Origin: Branchiostoma floridae
Lineage: Eukaryota; Chordata; Leptocardii; Amphioxiformes; Branchiostomatidae
Direction: 5' to 3'
Length of the DNA stretch: 64,000 bases
Assembly: GCF_000003815.2 (NCBI RefSeq)
Contig: NC_049979.1
Span: forward strand, 15,848,393 to 15,912,392
The number at the start of each line of letters is the position of its first letter. Position 1 is the stretch's first letter. The notes beneath the pieces were generated by a model that did not search any database, had not been told where the DNA came from, and saw only the letters and a program-made list of their open reading frames with translations. The position numbers were made by a program, and so were the translations under genes. Positions 14,901 to 53,499 of the stretch are shown piece by piece.

Positions 14901-16324
14901 TCAAAACCGCACAATCTTCTTTTTTGGTTGCTGCTGGCAGTAGCCCGCCAGCACTCTGACAAAGTCATGGTAGTTAAACTGTCCGTCTGAGTCCACGTCA
15001 GCTAGCTTAAGGAGCTCGTCCACTTCGCGGTTGGTCATCCTGTCGCCGATGTGCGTCAGGAGGTGTCTCAGTTCATGGGCAGACACGTACCCGAGCCCGT
15101 CTCGGTCAAACACCCTCAGCGCCTCGCTGAGCATCTCCTCGCTGTAGGCCGCGGCCGTGTCCTTGAGCTGGTGCGTCATGAGCTGCACGAACTCCGGGAA
15201 GTCGATGGTGCCGCTCCCGTCCGTGTCCACCGAGTCGATCAGCTCCACCACCTGCAGGTCGGTCGGGTTCAGCCCCAGGGACCGCATCACGTTGATGAGC
15301 TCCTTTCCGTCGATCGTTCCGCTGCGGTCACGGTCAAATTCCCAGAAGGCCTGCACATACGAGTGGACAAGCAGGAGATATGGAAATGGTTTGTTTCTTG
15401 TGAAAAATAACCCACAATACAAAGAAATAATACAACCGTACATACGAATTCTATGTACCACTCGTTGTACTCCACTTTGTTTCCTTATGTTTATTTTTCT
15501 ATTAAATCTTCATTATCGAGCAAATGAGTCTTAGTAAGGATACTACAAACAATATTCAAAACATGTCACAGTATTAAGACTTTTAAACTACTTTTATTGA
15601 AGAATAATGCAACCATACTCAATACACTTAGAAATATGTGCCTTGAGGCCACAGCAAGTAGATTTTATGGAAGACATCCTCTGCGGATTTAATGGGAGAT
15701 TGCAAAAAAAAAACATGGGTAAAAAACAAGCTGGTTAGATTGTCAAAATAGACACCATAGACGTTGTAACAAGAATTGAAGCAACAAAAACATGGTATTA
15801 CAGCTAACAAGTCTTTTATTTCTGTATTCAAGAGGTGCACTAAGTGACACTAGTGTTGTAGACTGGTTATCAATTACAGTATGGCTATGGCTATCACATT
15901 TTGGTACTTTCTCGTCATGTTCACCATCTCCGGAGGGAAAAGTTAACGAGCACGTTGATGCCATCTGTAAAATCTACTTGCCGTGGCCTAACTACAAAAT
16001 TAGATTATATGATGGAGCATCATATTTGACAAACGTTTGTGATGTACGTGACTGTTCCAACACAATAATCCACCACACCCCAACGTTCCGTTATACCACT
16101 TGATATATCGGCAACCACTCACTCAGGGTCAATTTTCCACAAGGTCTCTGCTTGTCTGTTAAGCGACAGTGACGTCACTATAACAGGAACCCCCACCCCA
16201 CCCCACCTCACTTAGCTACTAAAACATCGACGTCTATGTGACCCACCTGTCGCAGCTCGTCGATCTCTTCCTTCGGCATGTCCTTCGGGAGTCTCGTCTT
16301 TACAGACTTCTTTGTGAACGACAT
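14901..16324 (-). CDS. Calmodulin-like four-EF-hand protein
   Basis: Exon 1 is 16324-16247 (26 codons, donor gtgggt) and exon 2 is 15350-14901 (acceptor gtgcag). The phase-0 junction gives ELRQ|AFWEFD, a standard calmodulin-type helix. Total 175 residues. Four EF loops are visible: DRDRSGTIDGKE, DTDGSGTIDFPE, DRDGLGYVSAHE and DVDSDGQFNYHD. Loops 1 and 2 are canonical. Loop 3 has Leu and Gly at positions 4-5-like sites and Ser at 9, and loop 4 ends in Asp instead of Glu, so the C-lobe may bind calcium more weakly. A basic N-terminus (KKSVKTRLPKDMPKEE) and C-terminus (PKKKIVRF) extend beyond calmodulin's 149 residues. Likely a calcium sensor of the calmodulin/troponin C/centrin superfamily. The second exon holds all four hands without introns, unlike classical calmodulin genes. 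Confidence 0.92.
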
Positions 16325-18812
16325 CGCTGCTACAATATCCAAATGGTGAGTGTCGTCTCCCGGTTTTACAGAGTGCTGCTTTCACAGCGCCGTGTCTTTC
16401 CTGTTCGCCTGTTCGTCTCTCCTTGCCGAGGTCAAAGATACATATACAGACACTGACAGGGCGACGCCACTCCCGGGGGAATGTCCAAAAAGGCGTTGTT
16501 AGTGACACAGAATTAGGAGTTGTTGCCCATTTACGTTAGTTGGGAGTAAGGAGGATTGAATGTGGGATCAGGGGCAGGGAGGGCTGGTATGTAGAGTATT
16601 TCCGTGTGTTGGAGTGCCCTTCTAGATTGCAGGAAAGATGTTAGCTGCTGGATAATTTGTATACTCTTTAACTGAGGGTAAACGTCGACCATTAAATCAG
16701 CAGAGACAGTATTAAATTTATAGCTCTGCACCTTTCACGAGGCTCGCTACAAATTTCCACCGATCTCCGTCCTTCCTACTTCAGTTCTGCTGCTAAACTA
16801 GTATGGAAGCATGGCATGTTAGCTATGAGCGTCCTTCAGAAAGTGGGGGTGGAGGAAATAGCGCATAAACTCACATTATAAAATGTAAAGCCTGCTGCCA
16901 ATGTCCACCTTTGGAGCGTCAGTAGGTGAGAAAAACGACTATTGTACGTCACGTGTATAGAATGTATCTGGAATCGGACGTCTTTAAAGGCTATTTGAAA
17001 AAGTTACAGGACACGGATTTCAATACATGGTTGTAGCTAACTATAACTCTACACTCAGACGTAAGGATGACAAAGTAAAAGACAAAGGCAGCTTTCACCA
17101 TTTTACATGCATTTAACATGATTTTATTGTGTCACCACTGCTTAGGCTAACGACACATTTCTAACCGGGGGACTGGCCGGACTACTTGTGAAAACGAAAA
17201 ATAGAAATGTATACACGTACATAAGATATACACAAATTATGCCCACGACTTTTCTCTTTACGTGTTGTGTAGTTTGGCGTTTTTATGTCATACATTATGT
17301 TCCGGAAAGCTGTCTGGCCGGGCCCCGGTTTGGAAATGTGACGCAGGCATTAGCGAGAATTGTTTCAATTAAGTAATAAAGTACGCATGGTATAAGATTA
17401 CAAGATCGTGATTAACATTTTACGTTTCTGTGAGCATTTAACTTTACCAATGTGCCCAACCTAATAGCCATGTAATATTATATCTTGTATGAAGTTTACA
17501 CTACTTCTTGGTTACAATGAATCAAAATTATAGTATGTAAGAGATAAGGTAATGTTTAAAGTGCACCAATACACTACATGATGAAATTTGAGCTATTTAC
17601 TGGTTTCATGGTGAAATCTTAAATTTTTTAACGGAAAAACCATAGTATTTAATGACATCATAAAAAGATGTAAAAAAATCATTTCAAAGAATATAGCCCT
17701 AAAGGTCGATTTTGAGCATTCAGAAGTTACTGATGAACTTTTTGCACCGAGTTCAAACATGTCGCTCCTAGTTAAATCAGGTTGCTAAAAATCAAAATAA
17801 TAATTACATGAATCTAAAAAAATGAAAGCCATAGCCTCTCTAACCTTCTGTTTCAGTAGATCAAATATTCCACAACAAATATTCCACAACATATAAAAAC
17901 ACAGACATAACTGTTGTCCTTGTACTCAAAACAATACATGGCGTAACCCTAACAATAGCTAACATATAAAAGAGTATTTGGGAACAAAATGTATTTGAAT
18001 TAGCGTTACACAAAAATATAGTCGACTATTGGGTAGATTATAGAGATGAAATTGTATTTGGTAAAAACACGAGATGCTAAAACATAGCATTCTTCACACA
18101 TGACAGCATTACGTAAATGGCATCGACGATCAATTACCACTCTTGATCATACCTAACATTCGCCCATAAACCATATTTGTATCCCTGTAATACCGCATGT
18201 AGTTAGAAATCTAAAAGTTTTGTGTTGGAATTCCTGGTGACCCATGTAGTTATATATTTCAAGATCTTTCAACTACTTGAAGACATGTGATGCAATGAAT
18301 TGTGACTTCCTGCTACAAATGTTGGCGCTTACCTCTTGTAAATTATATGTTATTACTAGAAGTATTTTCGCGAGAATGCAGGATGTTTCCTCGTAGGCTT
18401 TATCAAGCTACTCGCACACAATACTGTATCATTAGGCTCGGTCTATAGTATTGTGAGCGAGTTGATCATATTTACAATAGCAGCTAACATGTAAGGTAAG
18501 CTCTGATTGGCTACAGGCTGAACAGGAAGAGGAAGAACACACCAGCAAAACAATATCTTCTCCCTACCAGGGAAATGTGAGGGGGGCTCATGGGCGCGGG
18601 CCGTGTCTGGGCCGGGCCGAGGCTGGAGATACCTGAGTCGTGTCCGACATGAAAGGGTCTCAGTGTACCTGCAGGTCGTACAAAAAGAGATAGTGTAAAC
18701 ACAGACGTATCAAATTAAAACGTACAATGTATTTCATATCTTCTGAAAACATTGGTGCAGTTATTGATGGAATGAAGCGAATAAAACCAACATCCGACAG
18801 AATAGTAGTACC
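16325..18812. other. Intergenic region between the EF-hand gene and the megasynthase 3' end
   Basis: AT-rich; no supported coding segment, RNA gene or bounded transposon seen. Should include the EF-hand promoter and the megasynthase 3' UTR. Confidence 0.45.
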
Positions 18813-45803
<26,991 letters not shown>

Positions 45804-46922
45804 GCTGAAACACTTTCCCTATATTTTTGTACGCTACTCAAGCCATCGGTGCTGAAGCAACGACCGAAAGGACGCGACTACTACCAAACTCCATGTTACG
45901 TCAGGTTGTGGTCGTAGAAATAACTAATTACAGGTCCAACGTATGTCAATTGAAAGTATAGACGGTGGATAGGCACTGTGAAAGCTCACAGATAATAGAA
46001 GATGCACGACAAATATGTGAAGGACAGATCAGTGAGGGCCCCTCCATTACATACATGCTCCTCTATTGTATAAATGCAGCATAGCATGTAATGAACCTGT
46101 TTTTCCACACTGACCAGATCAGAATTACTAGATTTTGCCATGGGCCCAGGGGTATTCATGAAAAGCTAGACAATAATTTTGCTTTGGTTTATATTGTACC
46201 ATTTGTATCATATAACATTTTTGTTTTCAATCTTCAGGCACACACTTCCCCGTTCAGACAGACAACCGTTGACATGAGTCAGGTAACCGACGCGCTTCCC
46301 AAACTGCACAACCCCCGCCCTCGTGCACACATGGTACTTCCAAAGTAAGGGGATTGTTTGTGTGGATTCATTACTTATTCAGGTCAGGACAGAGCAGAGG
46401 TCAACTGTTTATCTATTCACCTTTACCTATTATGGCAGACCTACGGCGAGAATAGTTCGTGTTTCCAGGACATCCAATCGGTGGGATTAAAGGGCGGGCG
46501 AAAGAACATAGAATAACCCCATGATGTATAATTCCATTGCCCAGTGTCTGTTTAGTTTGAGTTATGTGACGATGTTAACTCAGAACGTTTCCGTATCTAA
46601 GATATCCTCCTGCTTTGTATAGCCTATGTACATAAAACTTTCTAAAACTAAGCTTTGCAGGTAAACGCATTTTTAAAGTTTTTAACTGTAATTGAAATAG
46701 CTTGTATTGTTTATGGTATATAACTTAATAATATAGCCAGGCAAAGTCGACCAATAAGACGTCGCCATTTCATATCGGCTATGACACAATAGCGCCATAG
46801 AAGTGCCACAAGGTGTGAATAATGAATTTCTGGAAGTAAGTTACAATATATTAAAATATATATCCAGAGCTACCCAGGGATGGATATAGAGATAGAAAAA
46901 ACTTTATTGACGGAACAAAACG
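45804..46922. other. Region upstream of exon 1a
   Basis: Should contain the promoter of the 1a transcript. Only about 25 nt before the ATG (AAATATAGGGAAAGTGTTTCAGC) are shared with the 1b copy; beyond that the two upstream regions are unrelated. No gene seen. Confidence 0.4.
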
Positions 46923-48005
46923 TTAAAGCCCCGGTCACAAGAATCGTACGATTGACTGCGATGGAGGTTTTATGCGCGGCATAAACGCAGTACGTCGTAA
47001 GTCGGGGAAGAATCGGAAGCAATGGTTTAAATATATGAAGCCGTGGTCACAAGAATCGTAGTGCATCGTACGATGAGGTCATTAGAGCGTACCTGCGTCA
47101 ATCGCAGGTAAATCATAGTATATCGGGGAGCCTCCTATGACGAAAATAGAGCTGAAATGGATTTTGAACATGTTCAAAATTTCGCTATCGTCGTAAGATT
47201 TTATTTGCCCCCAAAGCAGACTTCATTACGGCAATTTTTGTCTACTGATGAGGTTTTACATTTATGAATTTTTAGCATGTTGTAATGGTTTCAGTTTTCC
47301 CTGATATTGTCGATATTGACGAAAAGGGAAAATATATCAGTCGCAACTGCCACAATCGCAACCAGAGAACAGCGCGCCACGCACAGGTGATGCAGACAAT
47401 TGTTTGATCGCTTCATGCACGTGAGTTTATAATTAGATCAAATCTCAGCTCTCGTCGGTCTTGGGTCAGTTTACCATAATCGTAATAACCATGGGGACAA
47501 CTCAAACATAAAGGCAGGCTCTATGAGTCGGAAATATATATGATATAATGCTTATGATATGATTTTTGTATGATGGCATCTTTTTGTTGATAGCATATCA
47601 TGATACAATCTTCGAAAGAGCCTGACACGCAGAGCCGGCAAGCAGGCCGAGATAACCATACCAGTACTCACGCTTGATTTGAACTTTTCCTTGTAATACT
47701 CTTGTTGTCATGGTCTTTTTTAATTTATTTTTACAGTTAAAGATATTATAGGAAGGTATTCAACAGCTATGTCCACATTTTGTTGGTTAAAGAAGTACAA
47801 AAAAACGGTCAGACGGCTATACAGAAGAGACACGAGTGAAAAATCGTACGACGCTGGAAAAATTTTGAACATCATCCGATGCTCTGCGATGCTCTGCGAT
47901 GGCTGAATTTGCTTACGATTTAGCTGCGATCCACTGTGATCATCGTGCGATAGGCGTAATATGCCATCGCAAGGACGTCGTACGATTCTTGTGACCGGGG
48001 CTTAA
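46923..48005. mobile_element. Non-autonomous TIR element, ~1.08 kb
   Basis: Left end TTAAAGCCCCGGTCACAAGA continuing to TCGTACGA; right end TCGTACGATTCTTGTGACCGGGGCTTAA, an almost perfect 28-bp inverted repeat. TTAA at both edges may be a piggyBac-like target duplication, but the last base of the TIR is ambiguous. No transposase inside. A second copy of the left-type terminus stands alone at 48198-48225. Confidence 0.75.
47545..47705. repeat. Dispersed repeat, copy 1 (inside the TIR element)
   Basis: Matches 48893-49060 in direct orientation (GATATGATTTTTGTATGATGGCAT ... GATAACCATACCAGTACT). Confidence 0.75.
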
Positions 48006-48197
48006 GTGACTATATCATTAATGTCACCCAAGATAGGAATAAATATGGATAAAAGGAGTAGGCCAACTTCATTCAAAGCACACACATTACAGGCGTTTCT
48101 TATAAATAATTGCACGTACCAGCTACCTTGCCACCCCACCCCCAACGACCTGGAGGTCAAGGGACTAGGTAGGTAGGTAGGTACCGGCTATTATGAG

Positions 48198-48250
48198 TTA
48201 AGCCCCGGTCACAAAGCGCGTACGAATCCTTGCGATTCCTTGCGATGCGT
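48198..48250. repeat. Solo terminus of the TTAAGCCCCGGTCACAA element family
   Basis: TTAAGCCCCGGTCACAAAGC then GCGTACGA; related to the termini at 46923 and 48005. No partner end was found before 49394. Confidence 0.55.
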
Positions 48251-48892
48251 GGTATATGGGGGCACACCCCAGTTTATTTGGGGTTTCAGATGGAGGCGGC
48301 ACACCCTCAAGTCTAGCGACCATCTCTTCCAGGGAATGATCCTGAAGCAAAATAACTGTATATGGGGTGAGAGGATATACCTTCAGCTACAAGACCAACT
48401 GAGTTCCGATCCTTCAAATCCTCTAATTTTGAAAAATTATAGGGAAAAACATTATTTTCATTTAAAACATGATGCACAAAATCTGGCATTTTTGCATTGG
48501 ATAAAACAGATGAAGAAGATTTTTCCGGCAAGGGCAACTAATACTGCCAGAAAGAGGAAAATCTAACGAGTAATCCAGCCAATTATAAAGAAAATTCTAG
48601 CACTACAGTTTTTTTTAATCACCCACGGCGCGCGGCATTGCAACTTGGCTTAACACAGCGCTTCATAGGTCAATCTAGGTCACGAGTTTGTTTACATTGA
48701 AGGCGTATGAATATCCGGAAATGAAAGTCGGGCCGAAACACAATTTGCACCCAAAACACACCATTTCCTACGCTTTTCATCCATGTTAGAGTTTTATGTC
48801 ATTTCGCAGTAAATAATGAGAAATGCCAACTCAAACATAGACCATCGGAAGCCTTTCGTCACTTTTTTGTCGCGCACTACCTCGGAACTGGC

Positions 48893-49060
48893 CGTGATAT
48901 AATGCTTTTGATATGATTTTTGTATGATGGCATTTTTTGTTGATAGCATATCATAATACGATCTTCGAAAAAGCCTGACTCGTAGAGCCGGCAAGCAGGT
49001 CGGGATAACCATACCAGTACTTGTGCTTGATTTGAACCTTTGCTTGTAATACTCATGGAG
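48893..49060. repeat. Dispersed repeat, copy 2
   Basis: Direct copy of 47545-47705 at about 85-90% identity by eye; lies 330 bp from exon 1b. Confidence 0.75.
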
Positions 49061-49393
49061 CCACAATGTCAGAGTTACTCCCTAGGTCAAAGTGTACCTC
49101 AAAGATCAACGGCGACTAGTTGCTGATGTTATTTTATAAGACTAGGTTTCGGTGCACGGCGAGCATGGAACGACTCCTAAAATCACCGACTATTACCAAT
49201 AATCGGGCGCTGATTGAGAAAACACCTGACGTATTACTGCCAAAAATGTCATTTAGAGCTCGCAGAGTCGTCGTCCGATCGATTGTCGCGCAACGTGACA
49301 GGGGTATTCAGAACGTCAAACGTCGTCACAGAGAAGTACCAAAAACCAAAGATTATAATCTCTGTCACAATGCCTGGGATAAATATGGCTTAC

Positions 49394-49640
49394 CTGGCGG
49401 GATTTTGAAGAACTGCCGGTCGAATTCAAACACGTTGCACTGTAGGTAGCCACCACGTCGATTGTAAAGTTTGCCCGGTGTTCTGTTGGGATGCCAGAAG
49501 AACGAAGTGTCGAACCTGTCGTCTGGAGGCGGGATGGTGCAGTCCCTTCCCTCCGCCAACATGGTCCAGAAGTCCCCTGGTGTGTTAACACCGCCGGGGT
49601 AGCGGCAACCGATGCCGACAATCGCTACCTTTCCGTCCAT
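49394..49640 (-). CDS. Megasynthase first coding exon, duplicate copy 1b
   Basis: Same 247-nt length, start context, donor position and phase as 45557-45803. Protein differs at only two residues (Tyr to Phe in DTSYFW, Cys to Arg in NRCGG), although about 13 nucleotides differ. It can splice to exon 2 at 29829 in frame but has no other exons of its own between 29.9 and 49.4 kb apart from copy 1a. Either an alternative first exon with its own promoter or the remnant of a tandem gene duplicate. It is head-to-head with PTCHD3-like C. Confidence 0.8.
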
Positions 49641-50491
49641 GCTGAAACACTTTCCCTATATTTCTTCTGCGCCGTCCTCACTGAACGAGCTCTAGCAAAA
49701 TAGAACAATTACAATGACAAAATAGCTAAAACCATATTTTCTGGTTCAACCCATACGGCATGTCATATCTTTAGGACTGCTCGGTGTCAGTACGGTACCC
49801 CAGAGAAATGTTCTACTGTTTAATGCATTCTATAGAAGAGCTTGTCAAGCTCTAGATCTTGTATAATGGTATTCTGTTATGGAAGGCGTATGGGCCAATC
49901 AGGTTCAGGTCTCCACCCCTTTATCAAGGAAACGTGATCTCGTTTGTGTATAGACTATGTTATGAAACCACTACTGCGTCCCTATTGGTTGCATGTGCCA
50001 GGTAAAGGGCGGAGTCTGTGAGGAAGAGCGTCTTGTCAAGAACGTTGGTCGTATGAAACACAGACCAATGTAAAGGCTTTTCATCTTTAGACTGCAGAAA
50101 GGTGACCTACTTGAGCACTCAGCCGTAAAAGCAAGAAACATACATTTGTTTTGTGTCAACCATCAATTTTTCATCATCAATTTCTTCGCCTTCTATTCAC
50201 GGGCACCTTCTCTCCTATCAACTGCTTTGTTGATAGAGCCCAGAGTCTATTTAAGTTGTCCCTTGTTCTAAATATAAGGGAGGGTATATTTATATTTGTC
50301 CTAGGAGAGAAGTTACCCCGCCCAGGTAATCCAACACCCTGTCAAGACGGTGTATCTCCGTGTACACAAGTGTATTTTCACCACTGCACCGTGAGGGCAT
50401 TGTGTCTGGAAGTGGTTTGTTTGATTTTAAGGTCAGAACAGGCTTTACCGTCTCCAGTGCAGTAATCATGCCTGTTTCATACAACTGCAGG
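49641..50491. promoter_or_regulatory. Divergent intergenic region (exon 1b / PTCHD3-like C)
   Basis: About 850 bp between two divergently oriented start codons, so a shared or bidirectional promoter is possible. No TATA box or CpG island stands out. Confidence 0.3.
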
Positions 50492-53400
50492 ATGAAAACG
50501 ACCCAGCATCACCTCAGTCGTCTGTACGATCTCTACGGAAAGCTGGTGGCACGTAAACCCGTCCCTTTCCTGATTAAGTTCTGTACTACTCGCGGGCATT
50601 TTGGGGATCGGTTTCATATTCATTCAAGCCGAATGGGACATTTTGTATTTGTTCAGCCCCGAAAACGGACGAACGAGCCAAAACCAAGCAGTCATCTGTC
50701 GCTGTTTCCCTACCAACTATTCCGATTTCTTACCAAACAGACAGACGGACGATGGTAACTTCGGCAAAATCATCGTATCAGCAAAGGAAGACGACAACAT
50801 GTTGAATTGCGAACTTGCAAGAAAAGTACATACAATACACCAAGCAATAGTGACAATGTCTGTTATTGATGTTGGACGTAGTCTAACCTACGAAGATCTA
50901 TGCGCGAGGAGAAGTAAAACGTGCGTCTACTCTCCTCTAGTCGATCTGATAAGGCAGCAATGAACATCACCTTCCCAATAGTGAGCTACCGCGAGAATGT
51001 TTCCATGTTTACCGGCCATCAGATCGGCGGGGTTGAATTTCTCTCAGAAGGAGGAACACTGGAACGAGCGAGAGCCTTTCAGCTATATTACCATCTCCAA
51101 CATGATGGAGGCAAAGCTCAAAAATGGGAGCAGGCCTTCACTCGCAAAGTGTTAGAACTTTCCACAGACAACATCACTGCGGTGCCTCTTACATCCAGAA
51201 CACTTGAAACAGACATTATGGACACGACCGTTGCCGTTGCTCGCCGATTTTCACTGATGTTCGCCCTTGTCAGTATGGTGTGTTCTATATCATTAAGCGC
51301 AGACTGGGTTCGAGCCAAAGTGTTGGTCGGAATGGCCGGTCTGTTGGCCCTGGCACTAGCTTTCCTGTCGACATTCGGGATTCTGCTCTGGTCGCGGTTC
51401 ATGTTTATCTCTCCAATTGGTCTCATTTCCTTTCCTATGTTAGGTAAGAAATATGCATTTTTCCAATTGAAATATTTGTATCTTAATATGTTACGCAGCT
51501 GATGCAAGTTTAATTCATATTTACAACTTGCCATCGACCACACCTTAACTTCGGACAGTTTTGATTACATGTAACCTTAAATCATCACCAAGTTCTTCTG
51601 CAGTTATTTTTTTACATTTTGTGACGTTATATGGCGCACAGATCAGCTGGAATGAAGTAGACATTGTATAATTACTAACGGCAGATCCATTCAAGACTAG
51701 TGTATTTAACCCACAGGGTCACATGCACAAAGCTTCAATATTGGTCTTCGTTCATTGCATTGATACTGTGTACTTTTATAACGCATTGGTGATGTTGATT
51801 TCATGAAAAGGAAAAATAAGTATACAAATTGCATGACAGTTTGGTGTTTCTTATTTGTCACCCAGGACTTGAAGCGACAAACAGACTACACCTGGCCACA
51901 TCGTGGTGGCGGACAGACGAGACCGCGGCGGTACCAGAGCGCCTGGGGCGGACCCTCCGCGAGACCGGGGTGCCCATGACCTGTACCGCGGTCATACTAG
52001 CCGTCACCTACGGAGTCAGCAGTGTTACAGACTTTCCCGGCTTAAGAACCTTCTTTCTTTTCTCATCTCTTGTTACTGTCTTCGTGCTTCTTTATCAGTG
52101 CACTTTTCTTGTGGCATTGTTTGGTTTGGATGGACGAAGAGAAAAGTTAAACAGGCATGCGTATGCAGTGTGCAGGACAGTGTTGCCGAGGTCCGAAGCA
52201 AGTGACAAACCATTGATTTACAAAATCTTCTGTGCTGGGGGACATTCTTTGCATGATGCAGAACCATGGCAAGCAGATAAGAGAAGTCTTGCAGGACTTT
52301 TGCACAGATGCATTGATACATTTCTAGCTATGTCTGTGGGGAAGGTTCTGGTCGGAAGTTGCTATCTGATATACATCGGTGTAGGTGTGTGGGGTTGTCT
52401 TAATCTACAGATAGATTTTAATCTACGCAGTGTTGTCGCAGACGACTGTGTCTCAGCTACCTTTTACAATGCCGAAGAGCGGTTCTTTGGTAAGTTCGGC
52501 CCACCCGTGTCTGTTGTCGTTGTGAATGGAAATGACTATTGGCGTGAGGAGTCTTTGAATGGCTTACTCGAGCTAAAGGCCGACATGGAACACAGCAGGT
52601 ACATGTATAATATCAACGAGACAGACGAAGGGCGGTTTTGGTTGTCGGAGTTTCTCAGCTTTGTCCGTTCAGCCGGTGTCCCAGCTGACAATCAAGACAA
52701 CTTTATGACCGTCTTGAAGTTTGAGTTTTTGCCTTATAAGTTGCATTGCTCATACACCCCGGACGTCGTGCTGGACAATACCACAATATTGTGCTCCCGT
52801 TTCGTCCTTCAGACAAAGGGCACTTATAAATTCCGAGATATCGTTAAAGCTGTTCATGAGTTTCAGGAAACCATACAGAAATACAATGTGGACGCTCTGG
52901 TGTTCCATCCGTCACTTTTCTTCGCCGACATGTTGACACAGATATTGTCAGAAGCGATTAGATTCTCCGTAGTACTGGGAGGGAGCTTACTTGGATTTGT
53001 CTTTCTCCTTACTCTTAATCCAATATTGGCCTTGTTTTCGGCCATGTCCTGTGCCTCCATAAGTATTGGTATCGTTGGTTTTTCTGTACTCTGGGGAATT
53101 ACACTTGACATCAACAGTTTCATGTCATTTGCCCTAGCAGCTTCATTCTCGGTTGAGTACTCCCTGCGATTGTTGCTACTGTTTGTTAGTGTTCCTACCG
53201 CTGGCACGAAGCAGACAGCTATGTCCTCCATAGTAGGGCCTGTGTCACTGCAACACTTCGTAGCGACGTTATGTGCGGTCGCCGTTCTCTCTACATCTGA
53301 CACTGCACTGTTTCGAAATTATTTCAAAATTCTATTCTTCACGATTCTATGTGGTTCCGTGCATGCTCTCTTTTTTCTTCCGGTATGTCTGTCTTCAATA

Positions 53401-53499
53401 TGCAATAATCTGCACTGTACATGGGCTCCGAGAAATGAATCATCTTATGAAGTCAATGGCACTGTAAGGAGACAAAATTCAAGACCTAGTCTTCACTAG
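50492..53499 (+). CDS. Divergent PTCHD3-like protein, copy C, with two compensating frameshifts in exon 1
   Basis: Exon 1 is 50492-51443 (donor gtaaga) and exon 2 is 51866-53499 (acceptor acccag), the same intron position and phase as copies A and B. Exon 1 needs a one-base insertion near 50573 and a one-base deletion near 50955; the ~130 codons between align to A and B only in the shifted frame. Exon 2 is fully open for 544 codons. The GVDD motif after the junction is replaced by GLEATNR, and GFSVDF in the second bundle is SFSVEY, so the TM4 acidic pair is lost and the TM10 Asp is Glu. It lacks the long hydrophilic tail of A and B. The upstream ATG at 50468 is an alternative start. Either a recent pseudogene or a living paralog with two sequencing errors; the transport cycle is probably altered. 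Confidence 0.75.

Noticed and set aside
48240-48566. Plus-strand open frame of 108 codons
   Set aside because: Lies next to a transposon terminus, has no recognisable domain and no paralog in the window; probably transposon interior.
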